Below, piece after piece: positions 1 through 7,343 of a DNA stretch of 32,947 bases. Position 1 is the first letter of the stretch; each line of letters begins with the position of its first letter. The notes under the pieces were generated by a model. That model was not told where the DNA came from, made no database searches, and saw nothing but the letters and a program-made list of their open reading frames with translations. Source of the DNA: Gammaproteobacteria bacterium (GTDB taxonomy: Bacteria > Pseudomonadota > Gammaproteobacteria > Eutrophobiales > Eutrophobiaceae); contig JAJFKK010000084.1 in assembly GCA_021773245.1 (NCBI GenBank), forward strand, positions 1-32,947, given 5' to 3'. The translations under genes were made by a program, and so were the position numbers.

Positions 1-176
1 GTCTTGTGAGGGCCGTATTCCTTTGGCGCATCCCGCCAGCGTAACCCATTGCGATTGATAAAGATAATACCACTCAAGACGCGTCTGTCGTCGACACGAG
101 GTTTGCCGTGCGACTTGGGGAAGTAAGGGGAAAGACGCGCCATCTGCGCGTCGCTCAGCCAGAAGGGATCAGACAT
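1..176 (-). CDS. IS5-family transposase, N-terminal part (cut by window edge)
   Basis: Reading the minus strand from the ATG at 176 gives an open frame to the window edge. It begins MSDPFWLSDAQMARLSPYFP and continues with a GKPRVDDRR stretch and NGLRWRDAP. These are the typical N-terminal motifs of IS5-family (IS427-like) transposases of alphaproteobacteria, recognised from memory of the family. Only about 58 residues are inside the window, so the catalytic DDE residues cannot be seen and it is not possible to say whether the element is intact. It points out of the window, and the inferred IS terminus lies behind its start codon. The insertion truncates the frame that follows on the plus strand. 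Confidence 0.85.
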   Translation of the reverse strand, partial: MSDPFWLSDAQMARLSPYFPKSHGKPRVDDRRVLSGIIFINRNGLRWRDAPKEYGPHK

Positions 177-240
177 GTCACCGCTCCGTTTTCGGTGCCG
201 TGAATCACGCAGAGCGTCTGAAATCAATGGGTCCAGAGCG
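1..240. mobile_element. Terminal part of an IS5-family insertion sequence
   Basis: The stretch holds the start of the transposase gene and about 60 noncoding bases up to an inferred terminus near 236-242. Read inward from there, the sequence CTCTGGACCCATTGATTTC is compatible with an IS5-type terminal inverted repeat. The exact edge and the target duplication cannot be fixed because the other end is outside the window. The placement relies on an open frame (from 222) that seems to run from the IS end straight into the neighbouring partial gene. Confidence 0.6.
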
Positions 241-647
241 CCTACAGCGACGAGGCCTTGATCACAACTGATGATGAAGACCTCTTGGATAACCTTTCTG
301 GTTCGCGCTTCTTCGATGTTCAGATCATTCTCGACGAGGCTATTCCGAAACTGCACACTTCGACATCTCAGATAATGGCACTTGTCCGTCGCCTGGTTGA
401 GAAGGGTGGGGAAGACATGGCGGCCAATCAACCCAATGCTGCCTTTCGAAAATGGCGTGCCGCTGATCAGACCCGCTCTGACGCGGTTATCACGGCTGCG
501 CGAAACGGCGATGAAGATGCCCTACGTTATCTCGTTTTTGCTTTGGAGGCGAAAGGGAAGCCGGATAGTGCCATGCAGTCTGCAAAAGCCACCGGCCCGG
601 AAATCCAGAAAACATGGCAAGACAAACTCAGAAAAAACGTAAAGTAG
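222..647 (+). pseudogene. 5'-truncated chimeric reading frame ending in a copied dehydrogenase tail
   Basis: An open frame runs from the IS end to a stop at 647. The first usable start is a TTG at 258, giving 129 aa, with no convincing ribosome binding site. Residues 1 to about 112 are acidic and helical-looking (ITTDDEDLLDNLSGSRFFDV onward) and are not recognised. The last part reads PEIQKTWQDKLRK, the same residues and frame as the C-terminus of the 2-hydroxyacid dehydrogenase at 28354-29379. One extra A in the poly-A run shifts the stop, so this copy ends NVK. The best reading is a gene fragment cut 5' by the IS and joined 3' to a recombined piece of dehydrogenase gene. It could still be translated, but an independent function is not supported. 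Confidence 0.5.
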
Positions 648-651
648 GAAA
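596..651 (+). repeat. 55-base direct repeat, left copy
   Basis: This matches 29334-29388 in the same orientation, from CCCGGAAATCC through CGTAAAGTAGGAAA. The only difference is one A (six here, five in the right copy). Similarity stops sharply on both sides. Each copy is followed within about 20 bases by a hairpin that looks like a terminator. The two copies bracket about 28.7 kb that contains all the catabolic genes. Confidence 0.93.
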
Positions 652-669
652 AGACAGGTAACGGGACCC

Positions 670-715
670 AAGGTGCCTGCCATCCGGAGCAGAAACGGCA
701 GGCACCTTTGTCTTC
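670..715 (+). terminator. Rho-independent terminator-like hairpin
   Basis: AAGGTGCCTGCC (670-681) pairs perfectly with GGCAGGCACCTT (697-708), leaving a 15-base loop. It is followed by TGTCTT. The 12-bp stem sits 22 bases after the stop of the chimeric frame, so it would end any transcript coming from the IS side and insulate the regulator gene downstream. Confidence 0.7.
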
Positions 716-867
716 GCTCTTGACCCACCTCGATTGAAGGTGCGAGAGTGACCGCCTTGCGAAGGGTTGCATCGAGCCGGACAGCCAGAGATAATTTTTC
801 GTGTTGGAAACCTCCGTGCGTCTAACGGACGCTTGGCAAGTGGAAATTATACTGGTCTAGTCAGGCG

Positions 868-1395
868 ATGAGTGAAACGATAGATACCAAACCGGCGGGT
901 TGCGCCGGCGATCCGAGCAATGAGCGTATCGCGCGGCTTGTCCGCCTTGCGGCACGCGGATTCAACCGTGCGCTTCAGCTTCGGTTGCAAACGGAAAATG
1001 TCACGTTCGGCCAATGGATATTCCTTCGTATCCTTTGGCAGGAAGATGGGTTGTCGCAACGTGAGTTGAGCGACAGGGCGCATCTTACGGAACCGACAGC
1101 GCATACTGCGCTTATCCGAATGGAGGAACTGGGCTATATCGTTCGGCGCAACGTGGAGGGCAACAAGCGCCGGCAGCACGCCTTCCTGACCGCGAAGGGC
1201 CAAAGGCTTCGCGATCTGCTTGAGCCGCTTGCGCTTGAAGCCAACGACATGGCGCTTTCGGGCCTTTCGGAGAACGAGCAGAATGTTCTGAGGAAAGCCC
1301 TGACCCTGATGATTCGGAATCTTGACGAAGATGAGCGAAACGCCGCGTCCCGCGGCATTCGTGTGCCGCCGACCAAGGGCACCCCGGCGTCTTAA
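868..1395 (+). CDS. MarR-family transcriptional regulator
   Basis: A 175-aa protein with the MarR winged-helix layout. An N-terminal dimerisation helix contains VRLAARGFNRALQ. The helix-turn-helix follows around residues 60-90 (LSQRELSDRAHLTEPTAHTA), and the wing carries VRRNVEGNKRRQHAF near residues 95-110. These proteins usually repress aromatic-catabolism operons and release DNA on binding a pathway intermediate. The ATG at 868 follows a poor Shine-Dalgarno sequence (TCAGGCG). The gene lies just upstream of the TRAP transporter genes. It is the first candidate for the protein reading the TTAG-N4-CTAA boxes in this window, although its own upstream region has no clear copy of that box. The ligand is unknown. 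Confidence 0.88.
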   Translation: MSETIDTKPAGCAGDPSNERIARLVRLAARGFNRALQLRLQTENVTFGQWIFLRILWQEDGLSQRELSDRAHLTEPTAHTALIRMEELGYIVRRNVEGNKRRQHAFLTAKGQRLRDLLEPLALEANDMALSGLSENEQNVLRKALTLMIRNLDEDERNAASRGIRVPPTKGTPAS

Positions 1396-1818
1396 GATAT
1401 TCGAAGGCAGGCGAGAGGGGCCGGGGTGTTGTCCGCGGTTCCATGCGTTCCGATGCTGTCAGGCGCGCCATCGTGCCATGCCTGTTGGGGCTGATGGCTT
1501 TTTTGCCCAAGCCTTCGAGGGGCTTTGAGAACTGCTGCGCCAAGAGGGGATCGCCCGGGCGATATCAGGCACGGTGCCGGGTGCTGCCCAGGCCATTGGC
1601 GCAGGCGGCCCGACCTTTTGCACCCGAATACCCCCATCCTGTGATATGATAAATTGAGGTGCTTTTGGCTGCTGTACTATGAATATGTGTGGTCATGGCA
1701 GCCTCTTTTCGGTCGGGGCGATTGCGTAAAGTTTTGTAAATTCAGGGGTAATTTGCCTTTGATTGTTGCCTTGGATCGCAGTTGACGGAGGGTTTTCTAT
1801 CCATTAAAGGTGTATTTG
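1396..1818. other. Intergenic stretch with a possible decayed gene remnant
   Basis: No intact gene is visible here. A plus-strand frame around 1470-1650 reads protein-like (ADGFFAQAFEGL, then after one TGA at 1525-1527, ELLRQEGIARAISGTVPGAA), which may be the remains of a gene. The family is not recognised. A perfect 14-base palindrome ATCGCCCGGGCGAT lies at 1550-1563. The last 150 bases are AT-rich and lead into the promoter region of the transporter operon; TTGACG at 1782-1787 is a possible -35, without a convincing -10 at normal spacing. Confidence 0.4.
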
Positions 1819-1844
1819 ATAGATATCTAAAATTAGATGTCTAT
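1819..1844 (+). promoter_or_regulatory. Tandem TTAG-N4-CTAA-type operators before the TRAP operon
   Basis: Two boxes lie 14 bases apart centre to centre. ATAGATATCTAA (1819-1830) contains a perfect palindrome TAGATATCTA. TTAGATGTCTAT (1833-1844) has the core TAGATGTCTA. Both fit, with one outer mismatch each, the box seen perfectly at 5817-5828, 8583-8594 and 24894-24905. They sit 23-48 bases upstream of the receptor start codon, where a repressor would block initiation or elongation. Confidence 0.65.
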
Positions 1845-1866
1845 GACTGTCATAAGGGAGGAAACA

Positions 1867-2856
1867 ATGAACAAGAGTTTTAGGGCCGTTGCTGCGGCTG
1901 TGGGTCTGTGCGTGCTTGGAAGCGGCGCAATGGCGGAGAGCATCAACGTGACGCTGTCCGGCGGGAACCCATCGGGTCTGTGGTCGCTTCTGGGGGCCGG
2001 TGTCGACCGGGCTGTGAAGGCAGACGATTCCAGCAGTGTCGTGACATATCAGGCAACTGGCGGCGGGTTCGCGAATATCGGTTTGCTGGCTGCGGGCCGG
2101 ACGGACCTTGGGCTGGCGCATGATGCCGAGTTGAAGATCGCCCTTGCCGGGGATGAGCCGTTCAATGCACCGATCGAGAATCTTCAGGCCATCGGGTATA
2201 TGTATAACTGGGCGCCGATGCACTTTTTCCTGAGGAAATCCATCGCCGACGAACACGGAATCGACAGTATCGACGATCTGGCCGAATCGGGTGTGGCGAT
2301 CCGCGTTGCAAACAACAACCGGGGCAACATCACCGCGAATATCACGACCTTCATGCTTGACGAAGCCGGGTTTGACGAGGCCACGATCGAAGCCAATGGC
2401 GGGGTTCTGGTTCGCGGCGGGTCGTCGCAGCAGGCCGACCTGATCACGGATGGTCGTACCGACATGGTGATCAACGGTATTTTCGTCGGGCATTCGTCTT
2501 TCCGCAAGGTTGATAAAAGCAATGATGTGGTGCTGCTGAGTGTGCCGCAGGAGATCATCGAAAAGACCAATGAGCGGTTCGGTACGCGCGACTACACGAT
2601 TCCTGGCGGAAGCTATTCCAACCAGGCCGAAGATATCGTGACGCTCGCATTGGGCGCGATGGTCGTCACCTCGGATGCGCTGCCGGAGGAAACCGGATAT
2701 ACCCTTGCCAAGGGTATCGCGTCGAACATCGACGAGATCCGCGGTGTACACAACGCGATGCAGGAGTTGACGCCCGAGCTTCTGGTGTCGCAGACGACGC
2801 TTCCGTTCCATCCCGGTGCAGAGCGCGCCTACAAGGAACTCGGGTTGATCGAGTAA
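1867..2856 (+). CDS. TAXI-family TRAP transporter periplasmic solute receptor
   Basis: A 329-aa exported binding protein. The start at 1867 follows a strong AAGGGAGG ribosome site; an upstream in-frame ATG at 1837 lies inside the operator and is unlikely. Residues 1-23 form a signal peptide (MNKSF, hydrophobic core, GSGAMA, cleavage before ES). The mature N-terminus, INVTLSGGNPSGLWSLLGAG, followed by YQATGGGFANIGLLAAGRTD, is characteristic of TAXI receptors, which feed TRAP permeases by a sodium or proton gradient. The next gene is the fused permease. Linkage to phthalate-type catabolic genes and a shared operator suggest that an aromatic carboxylate is the ligand. That is inference; few TAXI ligands are known. 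Confidence 0.9.
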   Translation: MNKSFRAVAAAVGLCVLGSGAMAESINVTLSGGNPSGLWSLLGAGVDRAVKADDSSSVVTYQATGGGFANIGLLAAGRTDLGLAHDAELKIALAGDEPFNAPIENLQAIGYMYNWAPMHFFLRKSIADEHGIDSIDDLAESGVAIRVANNNRGNITANITTFMLDEAGFDEATIEANGGVLVRGGSSQQADLITDGRTDMVINGIFVGHSSFRKVDKSNDVVLLSVPQEIIEKTNERFGTRDYTIPGGSYSNQAEDIVTLALGAMVVTSDALPEETGYTLAKGIASNIDEIRGVHNAMQELTPELLVSQTTLPFHPGAERAYKELGLIE

Positions 2857-2876
2857 AGTCCTGTACGAGTAACTTC

Positions 2877-2906
2877 ACCGGCGCGCGAGAACAGCGCGCC
2901 GGTTTC
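2877..2906 (+). terminator. Intercistronic hairpin between receptor and permease genes
   Basis: ACCGGCGCGC (2877-2886) pairs perfectly with GCGCGCCGGT (2894-2903) around the 7-base loop GAGAACA. Only TTC follows, so it is a poor terminator but a good mRNA-stabilising or attenuating structure. Such hairpins commonly let the periplasmic receptor be made in excess over the membrane subunit. Confidence 0.6.
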
Positions 2907-3017
2907 GCATCCGTCGCCGGATACAATATTTGCGGGCTGCCCCTGTGTCGCTACAGGCGGACGTGCCGCGCATCCGCAATTCAAATTCAAACCAACAACA
3001 CGTGAAACGGTGCTGGC

Positions 3018-4922
3018 ATGAAATTCCCTTCACTTACAGAAACTGGCCGTCGCAGAAAGCTGGAGCCGACCATGCGAACCGTCGTCATGGTGCTGTCGGC
3101 AGCTTTCGCGATATGGGTGGTCCATTCGAACCTGTTCGTTATCGCGGACCCCCTGATCCAGGGTATTTTGTTCATCTCGGGAATATTCACTATTCTCTTC
3201 ATGGCGATTGGGGCGACCTCCAGGGCGCCAGACCGGATTCCATTTTACGATTGGTTCCTGACGGCTCTCAGTCTTGCGTGCGGCGTTTATTTCTACATGA
3301 CGTCGGATGCGATTGCGGACCGGATCAGTCTTCTGGACACGTTCACCGCTGACCAGATGTTCTTTGGGTCGGCACTTCTGTTCCTGACCATCGAGGCGAC
3401 GCGACGGACCACTGGCCTTGGGCTTACGGGCGTTGTCATGCTTTTCCTGATCTACAATCTTTTCGGCTACCTGTTGCCGCCGCCGTTCGGGCATCGGGTC
3501 AGCGAGTTCAGTTACCTGCTGGATATCCTGGTGTTTACAACCGATGGGCTGTTCGGCGTTCCGATCCAGGTTGTGGCCAGCTACGTGTTCCTGTTCGTGA
3601 TGTTCGGGACGTTCCTGGCAAAAGCGGGCGGCGGTGACTTCTTCTTTAACCTTGCGGCCCTGATTACCGGGCGCGCGCGGGGTGGCCCTGCCAAGATCGC
3701 CATCATCTCGTCGGGTTTGTACGGCACGATGTCCGGTAGCCCCACGTCCGATGTCGTCGCGACCGGGTCGATCACGATCCCCGTCATGAAGCGGCTTGGG
3801 TATCGTGCCCGTTTCGCGGGGGCGGTTGAGGTCGCGGCCTCCACCGGCGGCAGCGCGATGCCCCCGATCATGGGGTCGGCGGCGTTCATCATGGCGGAGT
3901 ATTCGGGTATTTCGTACAACTCGATCGTGCTGGCCGCGCTTGTTCCCGCCTTGTTGTACTACACGGGTGTCTTCGCCCAGGTTCACCTGCGTTCGGTGAA
4001 ATATGACCTTCGCCCTTCGGAAGAAGAGGTTCCGAGCGCCAAGGAAACCTTCAGGACCGGCTGGGTGTTCCTGTTGCCGATCATCGGCATCGTCACGGCA
4101 CTTGTCCTTGGTTATTCGCCGACCTTTACGGCGGGTGTCGGGGTTCTTGTGACGGTCCTTGCGTCGATGATCCTGAAAGAAACGCGGCTTTCGCTGTGGC
4201 AGATGGTGGAAGGTTTCGGGACAACCACGTTGCAGATCCTGCCGGTGGCCGGGGCATGTGCTGCGGCGGGCCTGGTGATTGGCGGGTTGTCGATGACCGG
4301 TCTCGGGATGAAATCGGCGAATGTCATTCTGAACATCAGTAATGCCGAACCGTTCCTGACGCTGGTTATCGCCGCGATCGTGACGATCATCCTGGGGCTG
4401 GGTATGCCGACCCCGAGTGCCTATATCCTTGCGGCTGTACTTGTCGGGCCGGCGCTTGCAAAACTCGGCTTCCCGGTGCTGCCCAGCCAGATGTTCCTGC
4501 TTTACTACGCGATTCTGTCAGCCTTGACGCCTCCGATTGCGGTGGCGGCCATAGCGGCATCCGCGATTGCCGATGAAGACCCGTTCAAGATCGCGTTCTC
4601 GGCTGTCAGGCTTGCGATCGTCGGCTTCCTGCTGCCCTTCGCCTTTGTCTGGAACCCGGGTATCCTTCTGGAACTTGGCGCCCTGGCCAATGCTATCGCC
4701 GTGGTCGGTGCATTTGCCGGTGCAATCGCGATTGCCGCCTCCATGGAGGGGTTGATCAAAACCCAATTGCAGGGCTGGGAAAGGGTTGTTCTGCCACTTG
4801 CGGCAGTGGGGGCGGTAAGCCCGTACCTTCTGGTGGCCAGCTTGTGCATCCTGCTGATTGTCGGGTTGATCGCGCGCCAGATCGTGTTCACCGCAAGCGA
4901 GGGACGGGTAAACAAGGTATAG
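3018..4922 (+). CDS. TRAP transporter fused permease (DctQ-DctM type)
   Basis: A 634-aa, very hydrophobic inner-membrane protein, the usual length of TAXI-associated 4TM/12TM fusions. The N-terminal quarter (about residues 18-110) holds the small-subunit helices. The large-subunit domain follows, with the conserved stretch GLYGTMSGSPTSDVVATGS around residues 235-253 and then TIPVMKRLGY and STGGSAMPPIMG. A second half-repeat contains GLGMPTPSAYILAA near residue 460. The start ATG at 3018 has a weak ribosome site; an in-frame ATG at 3072 is possible. With the receptor upstream it forms a complete TAXI TRAP system for secondary uptake, probably of the aromatic substrate degraded by the neighbouring genes. 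Confidence 0.92.
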   Translation: MKFPSLTETGRRRKLEPTMRTVVMVLSAAFAIWVVHSNLFVIADPLIQGILFISGIFTILFMAIGATSRAPDRIPFYDWFLTALSLACGVYFYMTSDAIADRISLLDTFTADQMFFGSALLFLTIEATRRTTGLGLTGVVMLFLIYNLFGYLLPPPFGHRVSEFSYLLDILVFTTDGLFGVPIQVVASYVFLFVMFGTFLAKAGGGDFFFNLAALITGRARGGPAKIAIISSGLYGTMSGSPTSDVVATGSITIPVMKRLGYRARFAGAVEVAASTGGSAMPPIMGSAAFIMAEYSGISYNSIVLAALVPALLYYTGVFAQVHLRSVKYDLRPSEEEVPSAKETFRTGWVFLLPIIGIVTALVLGYSPTFTAGVGVLVTVLASMILKETRLSLWQMVEGFGTTTLQILPVAGACAAAGLVIGGLSMTGLGMKSANVILNISNAEPFLTLVIAAIVTIILGLGMPTPSAYILAAVLVGPALAKLGFPVLPSQMFLLYYAILSALTPPIAVAAIAASAIADEDPFKIAFSAVRLAIVGFLLPFAFVWNPGILLELGALANAIAVVGAFAGAIAIAASMEGLIKTQLQGWERVVLPLAAVGAVSPYLLVASLCILLIVGLIARQIVFTASEGRVNKV

Positions 4923-4952
4923 CCTTCCGATATACACTGAATGCGATACCGA

Positions 4953-4988
4953 AAGTGACCACCTTACGGGGTGGTCACTTGCTGTTTT
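4953..4988 (+). terminator. Terminator after the TRAP permease
   Basis: AAGTGACCACC (4953-4963) and GGTGGTCACTT (4970-4980) form a perfect 11-bp stem with a 6-base loop, followed by GCTGTTTT. It begins 30 bases after the permease stop, so it closes the transporter operon. Confidence 0.78.
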
Positions 4989-5051
4989 GAAGAATTACGA
5001 GTTGCTGAACCGGCATGCAGGGGCTCGTTGAAACCAATAGGTGACCTACTC

Positions 5052-5606
5052 ATGACAACTTTCAAGACGGGTCAGTCGTCCCCGCCAGAAAACAAGACTT
5101 CGGGCCTGATGTTTACCGTAAGCGCGCCGCCTGAACATGCCACAGATGTAACGCAGGCAATTCACGATATCACCGCCAGTTTTATTGCGGTGGAGGGTGT
5201 GCCGGAAAATGATTTGCAGGAACAGGACCGGACCCGGGGTGAGTTTACGCTTTCCTTTAAATTCGATGACCAACTGGCATCGAACGACAAGGACCTGCCC
5301 GAGATGATCAACCGGGAAATCAAGCAGCGGCTGAACGGGTCCGCGGCAGAGATTCGTTGTGATACCGTGGCGGTTGCGCCACCTGCAGGAAGCCAGAAAG
5401 AGCCTGCTTTCTGGAAGCGTTGGGCGGTCAGTATGCTGGGTGTCTATCCCTTGCTGATCATGATCTTTTACGCCTTGAGGCCGGTGACGGAAGGCCTGCC
5501 CGTGCCGGTATCGCTGTTCCTGGTGGCGCTTGTTTTGACGGGTCTCAATGGCCGGTACGTGATGCCGTTCCTGGCGCGGAAAATGCAATTCTGGTTCGCC
5601 CGTTAG
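5052..5606 (+). CDS. Membrane protein resembling the C-terminal part of ABM-type (COG3224-like) proteins
   Basis: 184 aa when started at the ATG at 5052, which has AGGTGA seven bases upstream; a longer frame from 4971 would overlap the terminator. Residues 1 to about 110 are soluble and polar and could be a degenerate ferredoxin-like ABM (antibiotic biosynthesis monooxygenase) domain. I see no catalytic residues that prove this. The C-terminus has two membrane helices, around residues 123-143 (SMLGVYPLLIMIFYAL) and 150-172 (PVSLFLVALVLTGLNGRYVM), followed by a basic tail. Their spacing resembles the membrane end of COG3224-type proteins. It stands alone between a terminator and the oxygenase promoter. 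Its role is unknown, and the family link is a moderate guess. Confidence 0.5.
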   Translation: MTTFKTGQSSPPENKTSGLMFTVSAPPEHATDVTQAIHDITASFIAVEGVPENDLQEQDRTRGEFTLSFKFDDQLASNDKDLPEMINREIKQRLNGSAAEIRCDTVAVAPPAGSQKEPAFWKRWAVSMLGVYPLLIMIFYALRPVTEGLPVPVSLFLVALVLTGLNGRYVMPFLARKMQFWFAR

Positions 5607-5802
5607 AAAGGTGTAAACCCGGAACGTGCAGGCGGCATGTGGGGTCTTAAGTGGTCTGGTATGATGCTTTTGGGGCCTCCGGTGCTGCCTTGAGAACCTG
5701 TTGGTATGGACAGGGGAAGGCCGGGGCTGGCGTGCTTAATACCTTGAAATATCAGGGGTTCGAGACCCGGTAACAGACTGGTGAAAAATATGGGACAGCC
5801 CG

Positions 5803-5831
5803 TTGACAGACTAAACTTAGAAAGCTAAGAA
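5803..5831 (+). promoter_or_regulatory. Promoter with embedded operator before the oxygenase gene
   Basis: TTGACA (5803-5808) is a consensus -35. A 17-base spacer leads to TAAGAA (5826-5831) as a weak -10. The spacer carries CTTAG-AAAG-CTAAG (5816-5829), a perfect inverted repeat with 5-base arms containing the TTAG-N4-CTAA core. A repressor here would exclude RNA polymerase. Initiation would leave a leader of about 55 bases before the start at 5893. Confidence 0.75.
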
Positions 5832-5892
5832 TAATACAGGAAACATAAGCCGCGCATTTAGCTTTAATGCGGCAGTCCGTGGAGGAGATCTA

Positions 5893-7173
5893 ATGCTTAC
5901 ACCTGAAGAGAATGAACTGCTGACCCGCGTGACCGGGGATGCCCCGATGGCCAAGTTGATGCGTCAGCACTGGACACCCGTGTGCCTGATGGAAGAAGTC
6001 GAAGAACCCGACGGCAAGCCGCTTCGTGTTGAGGTTCTTGGTGAAAGTTACGTGGCGTTCCGCGATTCGAAGGGGCGTCTGGGTTTGCTGGATGAGCTTT
6101 GCCCGCACCGTAAGGCATCGCTGGTCTATGGCCGGAATGAGGAATGCGGCCTGCGCTGCCTTTATCACGGCTGGAAGATGGACGTTGACGGTAACGTCGT
6201 TGCCATGTCGTCCGAGCCCGAAGGCAGCCCCCTGATGGACAAGGTCAAGCACCGGTCCTACCCGGTGCGTGAGTGGGGCGGATTCGTCTGGGCTTGGCTT
6301 GGTGAAAAAGAAGACATGCCGGAGTTCCAGCCGCCCGCCTTCGCGCCGACCGAGGATACGCCGGTTGCGATCCTGAAGATTCGGGTGCCTGCCAACTGGG
6401 CACAGATCCACGAAGGTCAGATCGACAGCGCGCATTCGTCGTCGCTCCATTCCTCCACCATGGTTCCTGCCCGGGTGGAAGGGGCCGCGGCCGACGAAAA
6501 ATCGTGGTACCGTCCGTCGACCGACAAATCGCCCCGCATGCAGACCGAAACCACGAGTTACGGTTTCCACTACGCGGCGATTCGCAAGCCGATCAAGAAT
6601 GCGCAGACCCATAACTATTTGCGCATCACCGAATTCATCGCGCCTTATTATTCGCTGATTCCGCCCAACAACAATTACCGGGTGGCAAGCGTTATCGTGC
6701 CGATTAACGATGATGAAACGGCCTTCCACTTCCTTGCCTTCGGTGGTCCGAACGTTCCTTCGACCGAGGAATGGCGCAAGTTTACCTTTGCTGTGCCGGG
6801 GGAAGATCTGGATGACAAGTGGCGTCCGGTCCGGACGCTGGAGAACGACTTCCTGCAGGACCGCGAGAGAATGAAGGAAGGTCACTTCACTGGTGTGGAT
6901 GGCATCCCGAACGAAGATATCGTGATGTGGGTTTCGATGGGAAGCCGGGTTCAGCGTCACACTGACGTTCTCGGGGCCTCTGACCTGGCAATCGTCGAGT
7001 TCCGGCGGCTGATGGCCGATGCGGCCAAGAAGGTTGCAGAAGGCGGTCGGGCCATCGGCACCGATTCCGATATCCCGCAGGGCGTGATCGCCTCTCATGA
7101 GGGTGTTTATCCGAAAGAGACCGATTGGCGCACCCTCGTCGATACCTCGGGTAAAACCGCAGCGGCAGAATAA
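5893..7173 (+). CDS. pht3: Rieske ring-hydroxylating oxygenase, phthalate 4,5-dioxygenase type
   Basis: A 426-aa oxygenase component. The Rieske [2Fe-2S] ligands are visible as C70-x-H72 and C89-x2-H92 (CPHRKAS and CLYHGW). The mononuclear iron site is D178-x2-H181-x4-H186 in GQIDSAHSSSLHSS, the arrangement of the phthalate and 3-chlorobenzoate dioxygenase branch. Family knowledge says such enzymes take electrons directly from an FMN/[2Fe-2S] reductase, which is encoded at 8629. With the dehydrogenase and decarboxylase at 9557 and 10741, the expected reaction is o-phthalate to cis-4,5-dihydro-4,5-dihydroxyphthalate. Other aromatic carboxylates remain possible. It follows a GGAGGAG ribosome site and has its own operator-bearing promoter. 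Confidence 0.88.
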   Translation: MLTPEENELLTRVTGDAPMAKLMRQHWTPVCLMEEVEEPDGKPLRVEVLGESYVAFRDSKGRLGLLDELCPHRKASLVYGRNEECGLRCLYHGWKMDVDGNVVAMSSEPEGSPLMDKVKHRSYPVREWGGFVWAWLGEKEDMPEFQPPAFAPTEDTPVAILKIRVPANWAQIHEGQIDSAHSSSLHSSTMVPARVEGAAADEKSWYRPSTDKSPRMQTETTSYGFHYAAIRKPIKNAQTHNYLRITEFIAPYYSLIPPNNNYRVASVIVPINDDETAFHFLAFGGPNVPSTEEWRKFTFAVPGEDLDDKWRPVRTLENDFLQDRERMKEGHFTGVDGIPNEDIVMWVSMGSRVQRHTDVLGASDLAIVEFRRLMADAAKKVAEGGRAIGTDSDIPQGVIASHEGVYPKETDWRTLVDTSGKTAAAE

Positions 7174-7196
7174 GCCGGTCTACATTTATCCTCCCT

Positions 7197-7237
7197 GATC
7201 CGCCCGAAACCGAGCATGGTCTTGGGCGGATCGTTTT
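7197..7237 (+). terminator. Terminator after the oxygenase gene
   Basis: GATCCGCCC (7197-7205) pairs with GGGCGGATC (7224-7232), and the long loop adds a few further pairs. It is followed directly by GTTTTG. The oxygenase is therefore probably a single-gene transcript. Confidence 0.75.
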
Positions 7238-7343
7238 GTAGGTGTCAGCCTGCCTGACACGGGGGGATGGCTGTTTGCCGCTTGTGGAAAACGCCCTGTC
7301 CCTGACGGGGGCAGAGGCGTATCGCAGGACACCGACGAGCAAG

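Noticed and set aside
848-860. TATACTGGTCTAG before the first MarR gene as a copy of the regulon box
   Set aside because: It lacks the TTAG-N4-CTAA spacing; only a CTAG core is present, and no -35 sits at proper distance.
1804-2811. Long open frame of 335 codons on the minus strand opposite the TAXI receptor
   Set aside because: It mirrors the receptor gene codon by codon, has no recognisable domain, and the plus-strand protein has a signal peptide and family motifs.
5890-7098. Minus-strand open frame of 402 codons opposite the Rieske oxygenase
   Set aside because: Shadow of the oxygenase gene; no ribosome site and no motifs.
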